A DNA stretch of 64,000 nt from Bedellia somnulentella (GCA_963576735.1 CAUYWD010000245.1:38781-102780); one strand, 5' to 3'; counted from the first letter of the stretch, positions 41,421-52,297 are shown. The notes: generated from the letters alone by a model not told the origin. Program-made: numbers and translations.

Positions 41421-42479
41421 CATAAACGTTCACGCCGTTTATCCCCGAAGGGGTTGGCAGAGGTACCAATACTCCTGAACTCACATGGCAAGCGCCATCT
41501 AGTTTCCAGAGAAGGTACCCACGTTTTGCTTAGACAGTGTACTCACGTGATAGGGGGCAGGCCTATCGCCGTTTTGTACGAATACACTGTCACATGACTA
41601 AGTACAACTCAGCCATGTGGGTTTCCTCACGATGTTTTCCCTCACCGTTAGCAACCATGATAAATTGTGTAAAAGTATCGGGAATATGTCAATAAAAAGA
41701 CCCGCGTAAAAGAGGTCGTTCAAATTTTTTTACTGTATGTTGTTAGCACTGTACTGATTTAGCGCGCAAAATTTGAGCGGGATCTGTCATTTAATTTGTT
41801 TTAAACTACATTTTTTGTAGGTCATAGTTTTATTTAAGTCCTCGGCAATTTTTACAATGGAAAATATTGTTGAACAAAGAGTGTGCCTTAAATTTTGTGT
41901 TTCGAATGATATTTCATGTGTCGAATCACTAAAAATGTTGCGAAATACCTACGGCGAATCGTGTATATCGAAAACGAGGGCTTATGAATGGTATAAGGCT
42001 TTTAAAGAAGGCCGAGAAGTAGTAGTAGACTTGCCTCGTTCTGGTAGACCTTCAACCGCTACGACCAAAGAAAACATCGACAGAATCAAGAAGCTAGTGC
42101 TCGAAAATCGACGTATGAGTCTGAGAGAGTTGGCTTGTGAGGTGAACATATCTTTTAAGTCCGTCCACAACATTCTCATTGACATTTTAGGCATGAAACG
42201 CGTCGCCGCTCGACTAGTTCCAAAAGAGCTCAATTTTGTTCAAAAAGCGCAGCGAAAGGCCTATCGCCGTTTTGGACGAATACACTGTCACATGACTAAG
42301 TACAACTCAGCCATGTGGGTTTCCTCACGATGTTTTCCCTCACCGTTAGCAACCATGATAAATTAACCACACATATGACTTTAGAAAAGACAAATTGGTG
42401 TAGGCCCGTCCCAGGATTGGAACTCACGCCCTTCTGTTTTTCGGGCGGGTGTTCTATCCACTGGACTATCATGTCGCTG
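41411..42479 (-). mobile_element. SINE-A interrupted by a mariner fragment
   Basis: SINE-A text runs 41411-41664 (tail side) and 42259-42479 (including the tRNA head, with CCCACTGG-like and CTATCATG end). TGATTTTTAC occurs at both outer edges (41400-41410 and 42479-42488), a plausible target duplication. About 100 bp of SINE (GCCTATCGCCGTTTT to ATAAATT) is present on both sides of the mariner fragment, so the structure is not a simple insertion. Confidence 0.75.
41665..42258 (+). mobile_element. 5' half of second mariner type
   Basis: From GTGTAAAAGTATCGGG through an intact N-terminal frame (MENIVEQRVCLKFCVSND.. to FVQKAQRK, 41857-42258). Same family as 1943-2552, and both copies stop within a few codons of the same place. 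Confidence 0.85.
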
Positions 42480-42744
42480 ATTTTTACTTGTTTCCAAAAA
42501 TCAAAGAAAAACTAAAGTTGAAGAGGTTTGAAAGAAAAGAAGATGCGCTGGTTGCCTATAATTTCGAGATTTCTGCCGTATCTAAAGAAGAGTGGTCACA
42601 GGTATTTTCCAATTGGTTCAGACGTATGGAAAAGTGTATACGTGCTCAGGGTGAATACTTTGAAAATATCGATACTTGTAATAAAGGATAAATTTTATAA
42701 TTTTTGAGTATCTAGTTTCTTTTGGCCTGCCCCTCGTACATACA

Positions 42745-43045
42745 CACATACTAAAACGACGACGGTCGTGGCTCAGACTCAATGGAAGTGGCGGCCATGT
42801 ACCACGTCGCAGTAGGGGTAGGAATTGTAGGATAGCTCAAGGTAGACTGACGACTTGGTGTTGGTCGCGGGAAGCCGCTGGATGAGGGCAGCACAGGACC
42901 GGTTTTGTGGATATCTTTAGGGAGGTCTAAGTCCTGTATAGGATGGCTGAGAATTATTTTGAGAAACGACCCTACATGTTTTATTACACTCACAACGACA
43001 TAGATCGGATCTAACGGTGTAGCACTTTTATGAGCATTACTATCC
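42745..43045 (-). mobile_element. Decayed RTE-like LINE 3' remnant (tentative)
   Basis: GGACCGGTTTTGTGGATATC with AGGGAGGTCTAAGTCCTG recalls the 3' ends of other lepidopteran RTE elements. No intact motif remains. Confidence 0.4.
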
Positions 43046-43890
43046 ACACTTTATCAGTTGCATCGAAGATTGAATAATTAGATTTTTTGTTATATCTTAA
43101 ATGAAATCAATTCTATGACAGTACCAATCAAATGCTAACTCTTTGAAATCGGTTTAATGCGAATTAAGAACATCCTTTTTGGTAATCAGTTAAAAAATAA
43201 AGAGTATATTTACGGTCAGTAAAAAATCTAAACCAAGGGCGCGGCACCCCGTGTTGCAGCGCTTTCAAACCAACCTATATGTACATTATAGAACATACAC
43301 TAATGCTACTAAAAAGCACTTGTGATTTGTCATCCAGACCTGTTCCGTTTCCAAAAATACATCGATTACCTTGAACTTGAACCAGGTATTCGGCCTGGTA
43401 GTAGGTACCTACTCTTGGAAAGAGAATTATGCATAAATCAATTACTGCTTTCTGACTCCTGGTTTTAGGTAATAGTTGAGTTTTGCGCCACATTGTTTAC
43501 TGGCAGTTTGCACACACAAACATATAAAAGTTCCATTATCAAACGGGTTTCATGTCACTGCTCCGCATTATAGATCTGGATTGCTTAGTTAGAGGAGATT
43601 TAGCATCATTTTGCTATTGGTATTGGCTCATAGTAGGTAACAAAATAAAACAGGTTTAAAAAGCAACTCAGTCTTTTATTTAGTATCACTTAAAACTATT
43701 AATACTTAAACACTTATTGATGAAAAAATATTAAATATCATAGAAAATATTATTAAAAACATTAGACATTCCTTTTTCAACAAAAACAAAAAAGACTCAT
43801 TTAAGATAACAGCTAAGTTAAGATATTATTTGCAGAGTGATGTATAAATCGGCATTGTATAAAATTTTCCATTACAAATAGATTCTTTTT
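43046..43890. other. No gene recognised
   Basis: AT-rich intergenic sequence without recognisable coding potential or repeat. Confidence 0.5.
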
Positions 43891-43893
43891 ATT

Positions 43894-44300
43894 TTTAGGA
43901 CCATACTTATATAATAAAATTAATAGATTACTAGTATTATATAACTTAAACAACTGTGAATGCAAGAAAAAACTTCAATCGTGGCTATTAAATCTTACAT
44001 ACACGGAATCAGAGGAATTGCTTAATATAATGAGTTAATATAAGATGTTTTTATTTATTTATCATAATAATAGAATTAGTTAGACACTATCGAGTCTGAT
44101 AATAATTTATACACTACTTACCAATACCATTATATGAAAACTGATAGTTTAAGCCATTTTTGTTTATTGTTGCCTGAAATACAGGTAAATTACCTAGCTC
44201 AGAAACAGGAAAATGTTATATTTTGTACTTTAAATAACTAACTAGGTTAAGACGAATATTATGTACTTTTGAAAACTGAATAAATTTTTATATTTATATT
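43894..44300 (+). mobile_element. CR1/Jockey-type LINE C-terminus and 3' UTR
   Basis: About 48 codons (FLGPYLYNKINRLL, NCECKKKLQSWLLNLTYTES, stop at about 44038) match the end of the ORF2 at 14260. An AT-rich 3' UTR follows. Confidence 0.7.
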
Positions 44301-44317
44301 GTATCTAAAACCTACAA

Positions 44318-44454
44318 TCAAACATCTTGACGTTCTTCTGGATTGGATAAATAACTTAGCGTAACCATAGTGAATCCAGGAAACTCTTGTACTTTGGCAT
44401 TTAAATTTGTTAAGAAATATACAATGTTATTGATGACACACTTAATATTCTGAC
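44318..44454 (-). other. Possible terminal coding exon, unidentified
   Basis: On the minus strand a good acceptor (CGTTTCAG) at 44455 opens a 45-codon frame, QNIKCVINNIVYFLTNLNAK.. ending PEERQDV and TGA at 44318. The composition looks protein-like rather than random. It lies 70 bp past the ORC4 stop, yet no ORC4 donor has the matching phase. It may be an exon of a nested gene, an alternative end, or chance. Confidence 0.35.
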
Positions 44455-44522
44455 CTGAAACGTGTTTCTTATGGGAAGCTTAAAATACATAACAAAAACA
44501 ATAACCTAATAGATAATACACA

Positions 44523-47500
44523 TCACAAAAACACATTATAATACCACTGATTAATTTCTGTAGGTAAAGCCTTAAAAGTTTTGATGGCTTCGTCAATATC
44601 CTGGGTCTGAACAGCCAAGGTGTAGGGTTGAAACTCCTTTCGGACTCTGGAAGCCGTGGTATCACCACTGTGGTATATGCTGTCACCACTTCTAAGCGGT
44701 ACTACCAATTCTAATGCTTGCAAATGTTCCCAAGCTTTGAGAATCACTGGTCGGGGGACTTTTTGGGCTGAAGAGTTTTTGTCAGCAAACTTTGAGTATC
44801 TGGAATTTTATGTTAATAATATTTATACGCTTAATACTACAGTGACCTATGTCAAAATTGATGAATTGAGTTACAATACTACACAGACCTTAAAAAGCAT
44901 GCTCTACATCATGATGAATACGGGACGATAAAGACCCAAGTGAAATTGAACTTTTTGTGTTAAGAATTCGGGTGTTTTCTCGTGCCTATGTTGTAGAGCA
45001 TGCTTTTTAAGGTCTGTGAAGTATTGTAACTCAATTCATCAAAATTTTGACATAGGTCACTGTAGTATTAAGCGTGCGATATATTAACCCTTGATTGAAG
45101 CAGGCTCAGAGTAACTAAAGGTGAGAACAGTGCATGCAAAACAGGCGCACAGTAGAAGTCGATTTACGGAAAATTACCCGTTCAAATACAAGGTGAGGGC
45201 AATAATGGGCTTTACTATGTGATCAAATATGAACGCTTTAAAGTAATTTTTGAGTAACGTTGGACTTTTATCAAATAATCAAACGTAAAGGGGTACTGGG
45301 TACTTCCAGTGATTATTGGACGATATATTGCTGTGTAGTGTCGGCTTAGAATAGCACCACCCCTTTTCTTCCGGTGGGTGTACGTAAGAGGTGACTAACG
45401 GTATTGGGGCTTTTTAAGGGATTTTTGGGCCATGCGGTTGGAGACCCATCACCAACAACCTTTATTTTACCATCTTTTCCCCACGCAACTTCCAAAAGTG
45501 GCTGACGAATTTCTTATTCGTTAGCTCTGGCTACCCCTTCTAGGGATTTATAGCCGTGAGTATATGTATGTATGTATTGGACGATGTGGTTGACCCAGCA
45601 ACAGCCATCCTTTGTTTTGCAAACATTTTCATTTGCAATTTTGTAAACTGGCTGAGGAATTTAAAATTCTGAAGATCTGGCTACCTCTTCTTGGGATTTA
45701 TTGCCGTGAGTACATTTATGTATTGAACATATATGTTTTTGCAACATAGATAAAATCAAAATAACATACCTATTTAAAACCATTTCGAAGTTCATCGGCT
45801 GTCCTTGAAAGATATCCAAGCCATGTTTCATAGCTATAATCAAAGACAGTTCTAATATGGATAGCGATTGAAGCGACGCTACTGTGTGTTCCGGGGCACA
45901 CACGTTGTCTATCACCGAACTTATTACTTCCGGATCCAGGTAAGGCTTCGAAGGACTTAGCTTTGACACTATTTGGAACTGCAAGAGAAAATTTATTGAT
46001 TAAAATGTATGTAGTGACGTAAAGTTTTGGCATATAGCAACATCATACATTGGCGGACTCAATAGAACAACGGCATCGGGCCATTAAAGTGTTTCAATTA
46101 TAAATATATACTACAAAAAGTAGCTAGGAATTTCTAATTCTAAACTCTGGCTACCCTTTCTAAGGATTTATAGTCTTGAGTACATGTATTTATTAGAAAA
46201 TAAACTTCTCAAGTTAAATAATGTGCAATAATAATCAATATTACTCACCAAAGTATCTCTAAATATTTGCTCATTCACAAAATAATAGGAGAACTTCTCC
46301 AAAGCGTCCACCACTACTTGGTTCTCACTCACACTCTTCACATGGGCATTCCAATCTTCGACGAAACTTGCACCTAACTCCTCAACCATGTTACATCTGG
46401 ATAGCACTTCTTTTGGTATCTCTTTTACACTCTTTTCCTTCACTCTGAAATATAAAACAACTTGATAGTTCAGTGAGAAGACTACAGCTTCTTATGCGGG
46501 ATATATAAGATTTTTGGTTAATTTATCATGGTTGTTAACGGTGAGGGAAAACATCGTTAGGAAACCCACATGGCTGAGTTGTACTTAGTCATGTGACAGT
46601 GTATTCGTACAAAACGGCGATAGGCCTGCCCCCTATCACGTGAGTACACTGTCCATGCAAAACGTGGGTACTCTGAACACCAGATGACAAAGTCACGTGA
46701 TGTTCAGAAGTATTAGTACCTCTGCCAACCCCTTCGGGGATATGCGGCGTGAACGTTTATGCTTATGCTTATTATTAGTAAGGCTACAGTATTGTGTCTT
46801 TTCTTAAGCCGAAAAATAATGGCATCTATGAAATAAGATATGAATCAAATCAAATCAAATATAGTTTATTCAGTAAAAATACAATAAGACTTATGCTAAT
46901 ACATAGAAAAAAACATATAAGACCACTTGATCATTATTGAAACGCTGACACTGCACTAGGTCGAACCTGTATCGCAGTCGTCAGATCTTTCCAGGAGATT
47001 CATATAATTAATCAGTATCTAACAAAGTAAACAGTTTAGTATGAAAATGAAGCCCGATACATTTTCTAGATCTTACAAAGCGGTGATCAATAGACTCTGC
47101 CTATTCCAATGGAAACTAAGGCGGTTAACATATTGCCCCGCATTATGCAGTGAAGCTTGTAAGTATCTCCGTTCGTATAGAAAACACGCGCAGTCCAACA
47201 GAAAATTCATCCAAGCGCGTACATGTAGTTCAGATATAGTTTTTGCAGCAAATATTTCATCTGTGAACTCGTGTTTATTAAAGCATACCACATGTTTAAC
47301 AACAAATCTACATAAATTACTCACGGCAATAAATCCCAAAAAGGGGTAGCCGGAGCTTCAAAGCTAGAAACTCCTCAGCCACGTTTGGGTGTTGATAGGG
47401 GACAAGATGGTAGAAATAAAGTATCGTTGGTGATGGGTCTCCAACCGCAACGCCCAAAAACTACTTAATAAGGGCCCCACACCCTTAGTCGCCCATTACG

Positions 47501-50500
47501 ACTCCCATGGGTAGAAAGGGGTAGTGACATTTTAAGCCAACACTACATGGCATAAATATAAAACAAACTTGATAGTTCAGTGAGAAGACATCTTGTTATG
47601 CGGGATACACGAGTTCAAATCTTGAGTTGGGCTACACTATTGTGTCTTTTCTTAAGTCAAAGGTAGATGTCTGAACTAAGAAGAAAAAAAAGGGCATTTA
47701 TAAAAAGACCTATTTAAATGAAGCTCAATACATTTTCTGGAATCATACAAAGCAGCTGCTTATGTCAATGGAAATCAATGGTTAGCTAGGGTATATATAT
47801 CTGTATATCGTATGTCCGGTTAATTTATCAAGGTTGTTATCAGTGAGAGAAAATATCGTGAGGAACCCATACGGCTGAGATGTACTTAGTCCACACATTT
47901 CTATGCAAATATTTCATATGATAACTTGTGTTTATTAGAGAATACCACATGTGAAACAACTTACATGGCCGTAAATTCCAAAAAGGGGTAGCCAGAGCTT
48001 CAGAGCTGGAAACTCCTCAGCTACATTTAGAAGTTGATAGGGGACAAGATGGTAGAAATAAAGTATCGTTGGTGATTGGTCTCCAACCACATCGCCCAAA
48101 GACCACTTAAGAAAGCCCCATACCTTTAGTCGCCTCTTAAGACACCCGTGGGCACAAAGGGGTTGTGACAGTCTAAGCTGGCACTACAGGACACAAATTC
48201 TGAAATAAAGTATATTATATATTACTTACTTTGAAGTTTTCCTCTTCTTAAGCGTAGGTTTTAACGACACCGGTTCAACGCTTAAAAGGTCTACAAATGT
48301 TTGTACTACATTCTGTAACACTTCAGTTTTGTTGGCACACATATTGTGAGGTTGGAGAAGTATGTAGCGGTGTGAGAAACGCGACTTCACACGTTTCTCA
48401 AGGAAATCCATTACATCGAAACTGCTTGTTACTCCTGGAAATAAAATTTAATGGACTGTGAATTGAGTACTAAGAAGGTTTTTCTATTTGTTGTGAAAGA
48501 AAGACATTTCTTTAAACAATAAAAAACTAAAAATTAATGTTAAATTAAAGTAAAGTAGTAGTAAAAGTAGTTAAATTAAAATTAAGCGTACAATACTCTA
48601 TCTGTGTGCGAAGAAATCTGAAAAAAACACAAAATATGTTCAAGCCGAATTTCGGGGTTGGCATAGGTACTAATACTTTGGAACATCACATGTTATTTTC
48701 ATCACCTGGTAATCAGCCTACCCACGTTTTATTATGAAAGTGCATTCACATGATAGGCGGCAGGCTTATCGCTTCCCTCACCGTTAAAGATGAATAAGTC
48801 TGGATTTGAACTCCAGCATTAGAAGCAGTAGTTTACCCCCTGTATTTTCACGGTTGTTTTTTCACAATGTGAATTGGGACAAAAAAACAGAAAATACCAG
48901 GCCAAGTCTTGAAGTATAGCACATTCATCACAAAAGATGGAATAACTTGTAACTGACACACTAAAAAGGCATATACATATACTCACAGCCTCAAATCCCT
49001 AGAAGGGGTAGCCAGAGCCAAAGAATTAGAAATTCGTCAGCCACTTTTGGAAAATTGAGTGGGGAAAAGATGGTAAAGTAAAGGTTGTTGGTGATGGGTC
49101 TCCAACCGCATCGGCCAAAAATCCCTTGAAAGCCCCAATACCGTTAGTTGCCTCTTACATACACCCATCGGTAGAAACGGGGTAGTGCTATTCTAAGCCG
49201 ACACCTCAAAATTACCTATAACACACACAGGAGCTTGTTCCGATTCTGTTATATCAAAGAGATTGTACAATAAGGTCTGCTTATTTCCTTTGTGGCAAAA
49301 CAGGTCAAATTCATTGAGGATAAAGATGATGCTCTTGCAGCGGCGGTCCATTCCACTCTTCAGACAGCTCAGTAGGAATGAGAGGTTCTCTGCAAATGTT
49401 CCGAATACTTTGTCTCCCACAGCATTCTCTAGTTGCATCTGTATAAAGGTTTTATGAAGGTTCAGTGAATTTCATGAGCAATTTCTATGATGCCGTATTG
49501 TATACAATGCCTGGGTAATTATAAAATATACAAAAATATTGCTCTATTCCATCTGCTATATTAATACTAAACAGAAATACAAAATTTGTAAAAAAAACAG
49601 GTGTGTGGTTACAGCTCATTGGTTGCAGCCTGAAGACAGACAGCCAGCAAAGTCTTAGGAATAGACAGAATATTTTTTACCATTATGTATGGAAACCTTG
49701 AACTGGCTAATGGAGCCATTTCGCTAAATTGCTACTTAGGTCTAGAGATAACAGGATCTAATCCCATTGAAAACGCAATTTATTACTATAGCTTGATCTG
49801 TGTAATATGTCTATACAATTATTTCAATACTCTTTATTTTTTAAACCAATATAATAATACCTGGGTAGTAATAGCTTTTAGTGCAGTTTTGTCATCATAA
49901 TGAACTGTTCCATGTAGTTGCACTATGATTGCATCATTCTCTAGATCAGTCTCTCTTGATAGTTGGTTCAGCACTGAGTTTATGAGCTGGAAATATGCAA
50001 CAATATATATACATAATTGTGAAAAGGTATTCTCATTAAAGTTGATGATGATGTATGAACCTTAAAAGTTTATGATACAATCATCCACTTATTGTAGACT
50101 AGTCAGAAATTCGAAAAATTTGAGACTACAGACAATTGCCTCTAATTTAAGCATAATTTGTGTATTAGAACAATGGGCTTCCAACTACATCAACATAAGT
50201 AACAACTCCAGACCAGGAATGGGGTCTGTGTTATGATCTCAATTTGAAAATGAATCATTTGTGTGTGCTGAGCTGGCAGTACATACATACATATATTCAC
50301 ACTATTAGTCACAATCAAGTTAGGCAGAGGAGCTTTGTCTTCATTCAGTAATATTTTCAGAAATGCCCTTTTATCCTAATACATATTTTACATACATGGC
50401 TGGAAACCAGAGATACCCTTTGGTGACATAAGTGTTGGCCTTATATTGCACATATGGATCAAATGTGACTTCCAAAGTAAACCAAACTAGTGTTTCGCAC

Positions 50501-50903
50501 ACTTGTTTAGAATATTTACTTAGTCTACTCCTTTTGTAGAAATACATCCATACATATACTCACGCCGTTAGTTCCTATTGGTGTAGGCAGAGACTATCGA
50601 GCGCCACTTTGTACGATCCTGGCAAACCTCTTTAGCTTTGTTCACATCCATCAATCTTTTCATACAATAATTTTATAGAAAAGTGAATAAAATTCTTACT
50701 GTGGTTTTACCGCTTCCTTTTGGTCCAATCATTAGAGCAGAATGTGATTCTCCTTTCAAAATAGTATTGGAAATTATATCATATACATGTTGCCTTTCGT
50801 GGTTATGTCGCCGGAATGTTATATTATTTTCTATAATATTCACTTTGAGATATTTTCTTAAAGATTTTATGTTATTTTGTTCATTTAAGGACATGGCGGA
50901 CAA
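44523..50903 (-). CDS. Orc4: Origin recognition complex subunit 4 (ORC4)
   Basis: An AAA+ subunit of the nuclear complex that marks replication origins and loads MCM helicase. Seven exons with GT-AG joints and consistent phase: 50903-50700, 49986-49861, 49438-49216, 48434-48230, 46444-46249, 45978-45770, 44799-44523 (TGA), giving 479 aa. Walker A is GPKGSGKTT (residues 60-68). The Walker B region reads [11 protein letters not shown] with Asn152 where D is expected. Further family motifs are [54 protein letters not shown] and [18 protein letters not shown] ([14 protein letters not shown]). The winged-helix end ([16 protein letters not shown]) closes with EINQWYYN, as other ORC4 proteins end with a RQW motif. 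Start chosen as the first Met of the exon carrying Walker A. Introns hold several SINEs and a foldback MITE. Confidence 0.95.
44827..45079. mobile_element. Foldback MITE in the last ORC4 intron
   Basis: The arms (about 44829-44912 and 44990-45077) are near-perfect inverted copies over 80 bp, starting ACGCTTAATACTACAGTGAC. A short unpaired centre contains no ORF. The target duplication is unclear. Confidence 0.88.
45325..45574 (+). mobile_element. SINE-B, full length with target duplication
   Basis: GCTGTGTAGTGTCGGCTTAG to (GTAT)n, with TATTGGACGAT repeated at both sides (about 45314-45324 and 45575-45585). In an ORC4 intron. Confidence 0.9.
45590..45725 (+). mobile_element. Decayed SINE-B tail
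   Basis: Degenerate SINE-B 3' half (GGCTGAGGAATTT, GGCTACCTCTTCTTGGGATT, GCCGTGAGTAC) lying directly downstream of a full copy. Another small fragment of the same kind is at 46115-46190. Confidence 0.65.
46512..46772 (+). mobile_element. SINE-A, 5'-truncated
   Basis: Body and tail from GGTTAATTTATCATGG to GGCGTGAACG and TGCTTATG repeats; the tRNA head is missing. It appears to split an older tRNA-head-like sequence (GATAGTTCAGTGAGAAGAC at 46465 and TTGTGTCTTTTCTTAAG at 46793), whose intact relative is at 47575-47655. In an ORC4 intron. Confidence 0.8.
46853..47035 (-). mobile_element. LINE 3' UTR remnant
   Basis: (ATCAA)n-like end, then TTTATTCAGTAAAAATACAA and CACTAGGTCGAACCTGTATCGCA. This resembles the 3' UTRs of the LINEs at 24395 and 35086 (CACTAGGC..GCCTGTATCG). 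Confidence 0.65.
47060..47125 (+). mobile_element. RTE-LINE tail fragment
   Basis: TCTTACAAAGCGGTGATCAA..GACTCTGCCTATTCCAATGG matches the 3' end of the RTE element at 53137-53180. Confidence 0.6.
47325..47555 (-). mobile_element. SINE-B2 subfamily copy
   Basis: Same layout as SINE-B but with shared differences (CCCAAAAAGGGGTAGCC, TTGATAGGGGACAAGATGG, TAGAAATAAAGT). The copies at 47965-48190 and 62060-62310 have the same ones, so it is a distinct subfamily. Confidence 0.82.
47575..47660 (+). repeat. tRNA-head-like fragment
   Basis: GATAGTTCAGTGAGAAGAC with GAGTTCAAATCTTGAG resembles degenerate A and B boxes. It is followed by ACACTATTGTGTCTTTTCTT, as after the SINE-A head. Confidence 0.55.
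47815..47910 (+). mobile_element. Decayed SINE-A body
   Basis: GGTTAATTTATCAAGGTTGT, GTGAGAGAAAATATCGTGAGG and GTACTTAGTC match SINE-A with substitutions. Confidence 0.6.
47965..48190 (-). mobile_element. SINE-B2 subfamily copy
   Basis: CCAAAAAGGGGTAGCCAGAG to AAGCTGGCACTACA on the plus strand. In the same ORC4 intron and orientation as the copy at 47325. Confidence 0.8.
48640..48862 (-). mobile_element. Decayed SINE-A
   Basis: Shows TTCGGGGTTGGCA, CACCTGGTAATCAG, CACATGATAGG and CCTCACCGTTAA in minus-strand SINE-A order, with a worn head near 48790-48860. Confidence 0.65.
48965..49206 (-). mobile_element. SINE-B at an ORC4 splice donor
   Basis: Nearly full-length copy, TACATATACTCACAGCC to CTAAGCCGACAC. 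Its 5' end lies about 10 bp inside the intron from the donor GTAATT of the third ORC4 exon. Confidence 0.85.
50540..50645 (-). mobile_element. RTE-LINE tail fragment
   Basis: ACTCACGCCGTTAGTTCCTA, GTAGGCAGAGACTATCGAGC and CACTTTGTACGATCC are the reverse complement of the RTE 3' end. A shorter worn piece is at about 50280-50330. It lies in the first ORC4 intron. Confidence 0.7.
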
Positions 50904-51134
50904 GACAAAATATACTATTCAAAACTAACACGGCTGAAATTATATATTTTACAACATAAACAATGAAATAAACAGAATATTTACAAAACAAGTCAAATGT
51001 GAAGTTAAAAAAAAAGTTCCCGCCAATCGTAGAGATGGGTAAGTTATCTAACGAGTCCATAGAATTGCGAGTTTTATCGAGTAGTTTACTTTACGCCGTT
51101 GCAAATTAATCATATCCTTAGCATCAGGAGTAAA

Positions 51135-52297
51135 CACTGACCTCCATTATACTATATAAGTACGCTGGACTAATGATACGTATCAAAATGACAGCTATTT
51201 ACTGTGCCAATTTGAAGCGCCCCCAATGAAGGAACGAGGAACTAAATATGACGTAAACTGCAAAATGGCCAGTGTTTTTTTCACCATAAAGCATAATATA
51301 TCTATGGTTTTTAGAAACAATTATAAATCAATAGTGCTGTAAAGTTTCGTTTCGATAAAACTTAGCCTTTCCTTTAAGCAGAAACATTTTATCGATATAT
51401 TTTATCGTCCTGTCTAGGCTTGGGTAGATCCAGCTCCGCGAGGGGATTCGAATCACCAGGTTCAGGCTCAGTTCCGGTACTGAATCCTCTTAACCGGGCC
51501 GGACCGCTTATCGAATCCGGCTCGGTTAAGAAATTCGGAACTGAATCCATCAACCAAAAAATACCACGCTTACTTCGCGGAACGTAACGATTGCTGTTGA
51601 CATACATGTAAAAATCAATTAACTCATATGTATAATGATTCTGTTTGTGTACAGGCTAGGTTCGCTAACATACAAATATCCATATGTAAAAAAAATAATA
51701 ATATTTAGAAACATCTTAACAACATCTTATAACAATATCTACACATAAATATATGCAAATCAGAAAGTGACACAACATAAAACACTATCATATTTATAAT
51801 ATCACTATAAACACCATTATTTATGAAAAGATTGATAAATCTATTAAACGAAATTGGCAAACAAAGAACAAAAAAGGACAACTCTCTTTTCGTCTCTGTC
51901 TCCCGAGTTCAAATTGTATTACATTCTTGTCTCGCTCTCACATTCAGCAAGCAAAGCAAATGTAACGGTAATAATCGAACCGATCCTGAACCTGATGCCT
52001 GAGCCTGTTGTTCGAAAACAATAAAACCGAGCCGGTGCGGAGCGGCCCGGTTAAGCGAACCTGCACCTGATAAGAAAGAGTGGGGCCGGTTAGGCCAATC
52101 AGGCTCACGCAGGGATTCGAATCATTTGAATCCACCGAGCCGGACCTACACACGGCTAGTCCTGTCCCATCTCTTTTATTAGTTCCTTGTTCCTTCACTG
52201 CTGCCGTAAGCGCCAAAATGGCGAAAATCAAATCGCCTCACTGTCACCCGGCCTATAATTAGTCCAGCGTACTTATATAGTATAATGGAGGTCAGTG
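51135..52297. mobile_element. hAT-like non-autonomous element
   Basis: About 40-bp TIRs starting CACTGACCTCCATTATAC, with an 8-bp direct repeat GGAGTAAA on both sides (51127-51134 and 52298-52305), typical of hAT. No transposase. The interior (about 51405-52170) has a GC-rich, partly inverted sequence rich in ATTCGAATC and GAGCC(G/T)G motifs, perhaps a second nested element. It lies just upstream of ORC4. Confidence 0.87.

Larger units (their letters stand above)
34831..42736 (+). mobile_element. One mariner copy split by LINE and SINE insertions
   Basis: TIRs CGAAGGGCATGCC (34831) and its near complement ending 42736, each next to TA, bracket three pieces of one transposase gene: 34831-35047 (TIR, UTR, MELSRRDFGAM), 40556-41420 (FYYDFKKGL to YSPDLAPCDFY) and 42480-42736 (DFYLFPKIKEKLK to the stop and TIR). 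The breaks are a LINE (35048-40555) and a SINE-A (about 41411-42479). The gene also has frameshifts and an in-frame stop, so it was already dead or decayed afterwards. Catalytic motifs TGDETW, WHHDNAA and APCDFY are visible. Confidence 0.85.

Noticed and set aside
42480..42736. C-terminus of the second mariner type at 41665
   Set aside because: The TIR next to it matches the element starting at 34831, so it belongs to that mariner.
44000..51000. CRISPR-like spaced repeats from the recurring SINE blocks
   Set aside because: The repeats are dispersed SINEs of variable orientation and spacing, in a eukaryotic gene.
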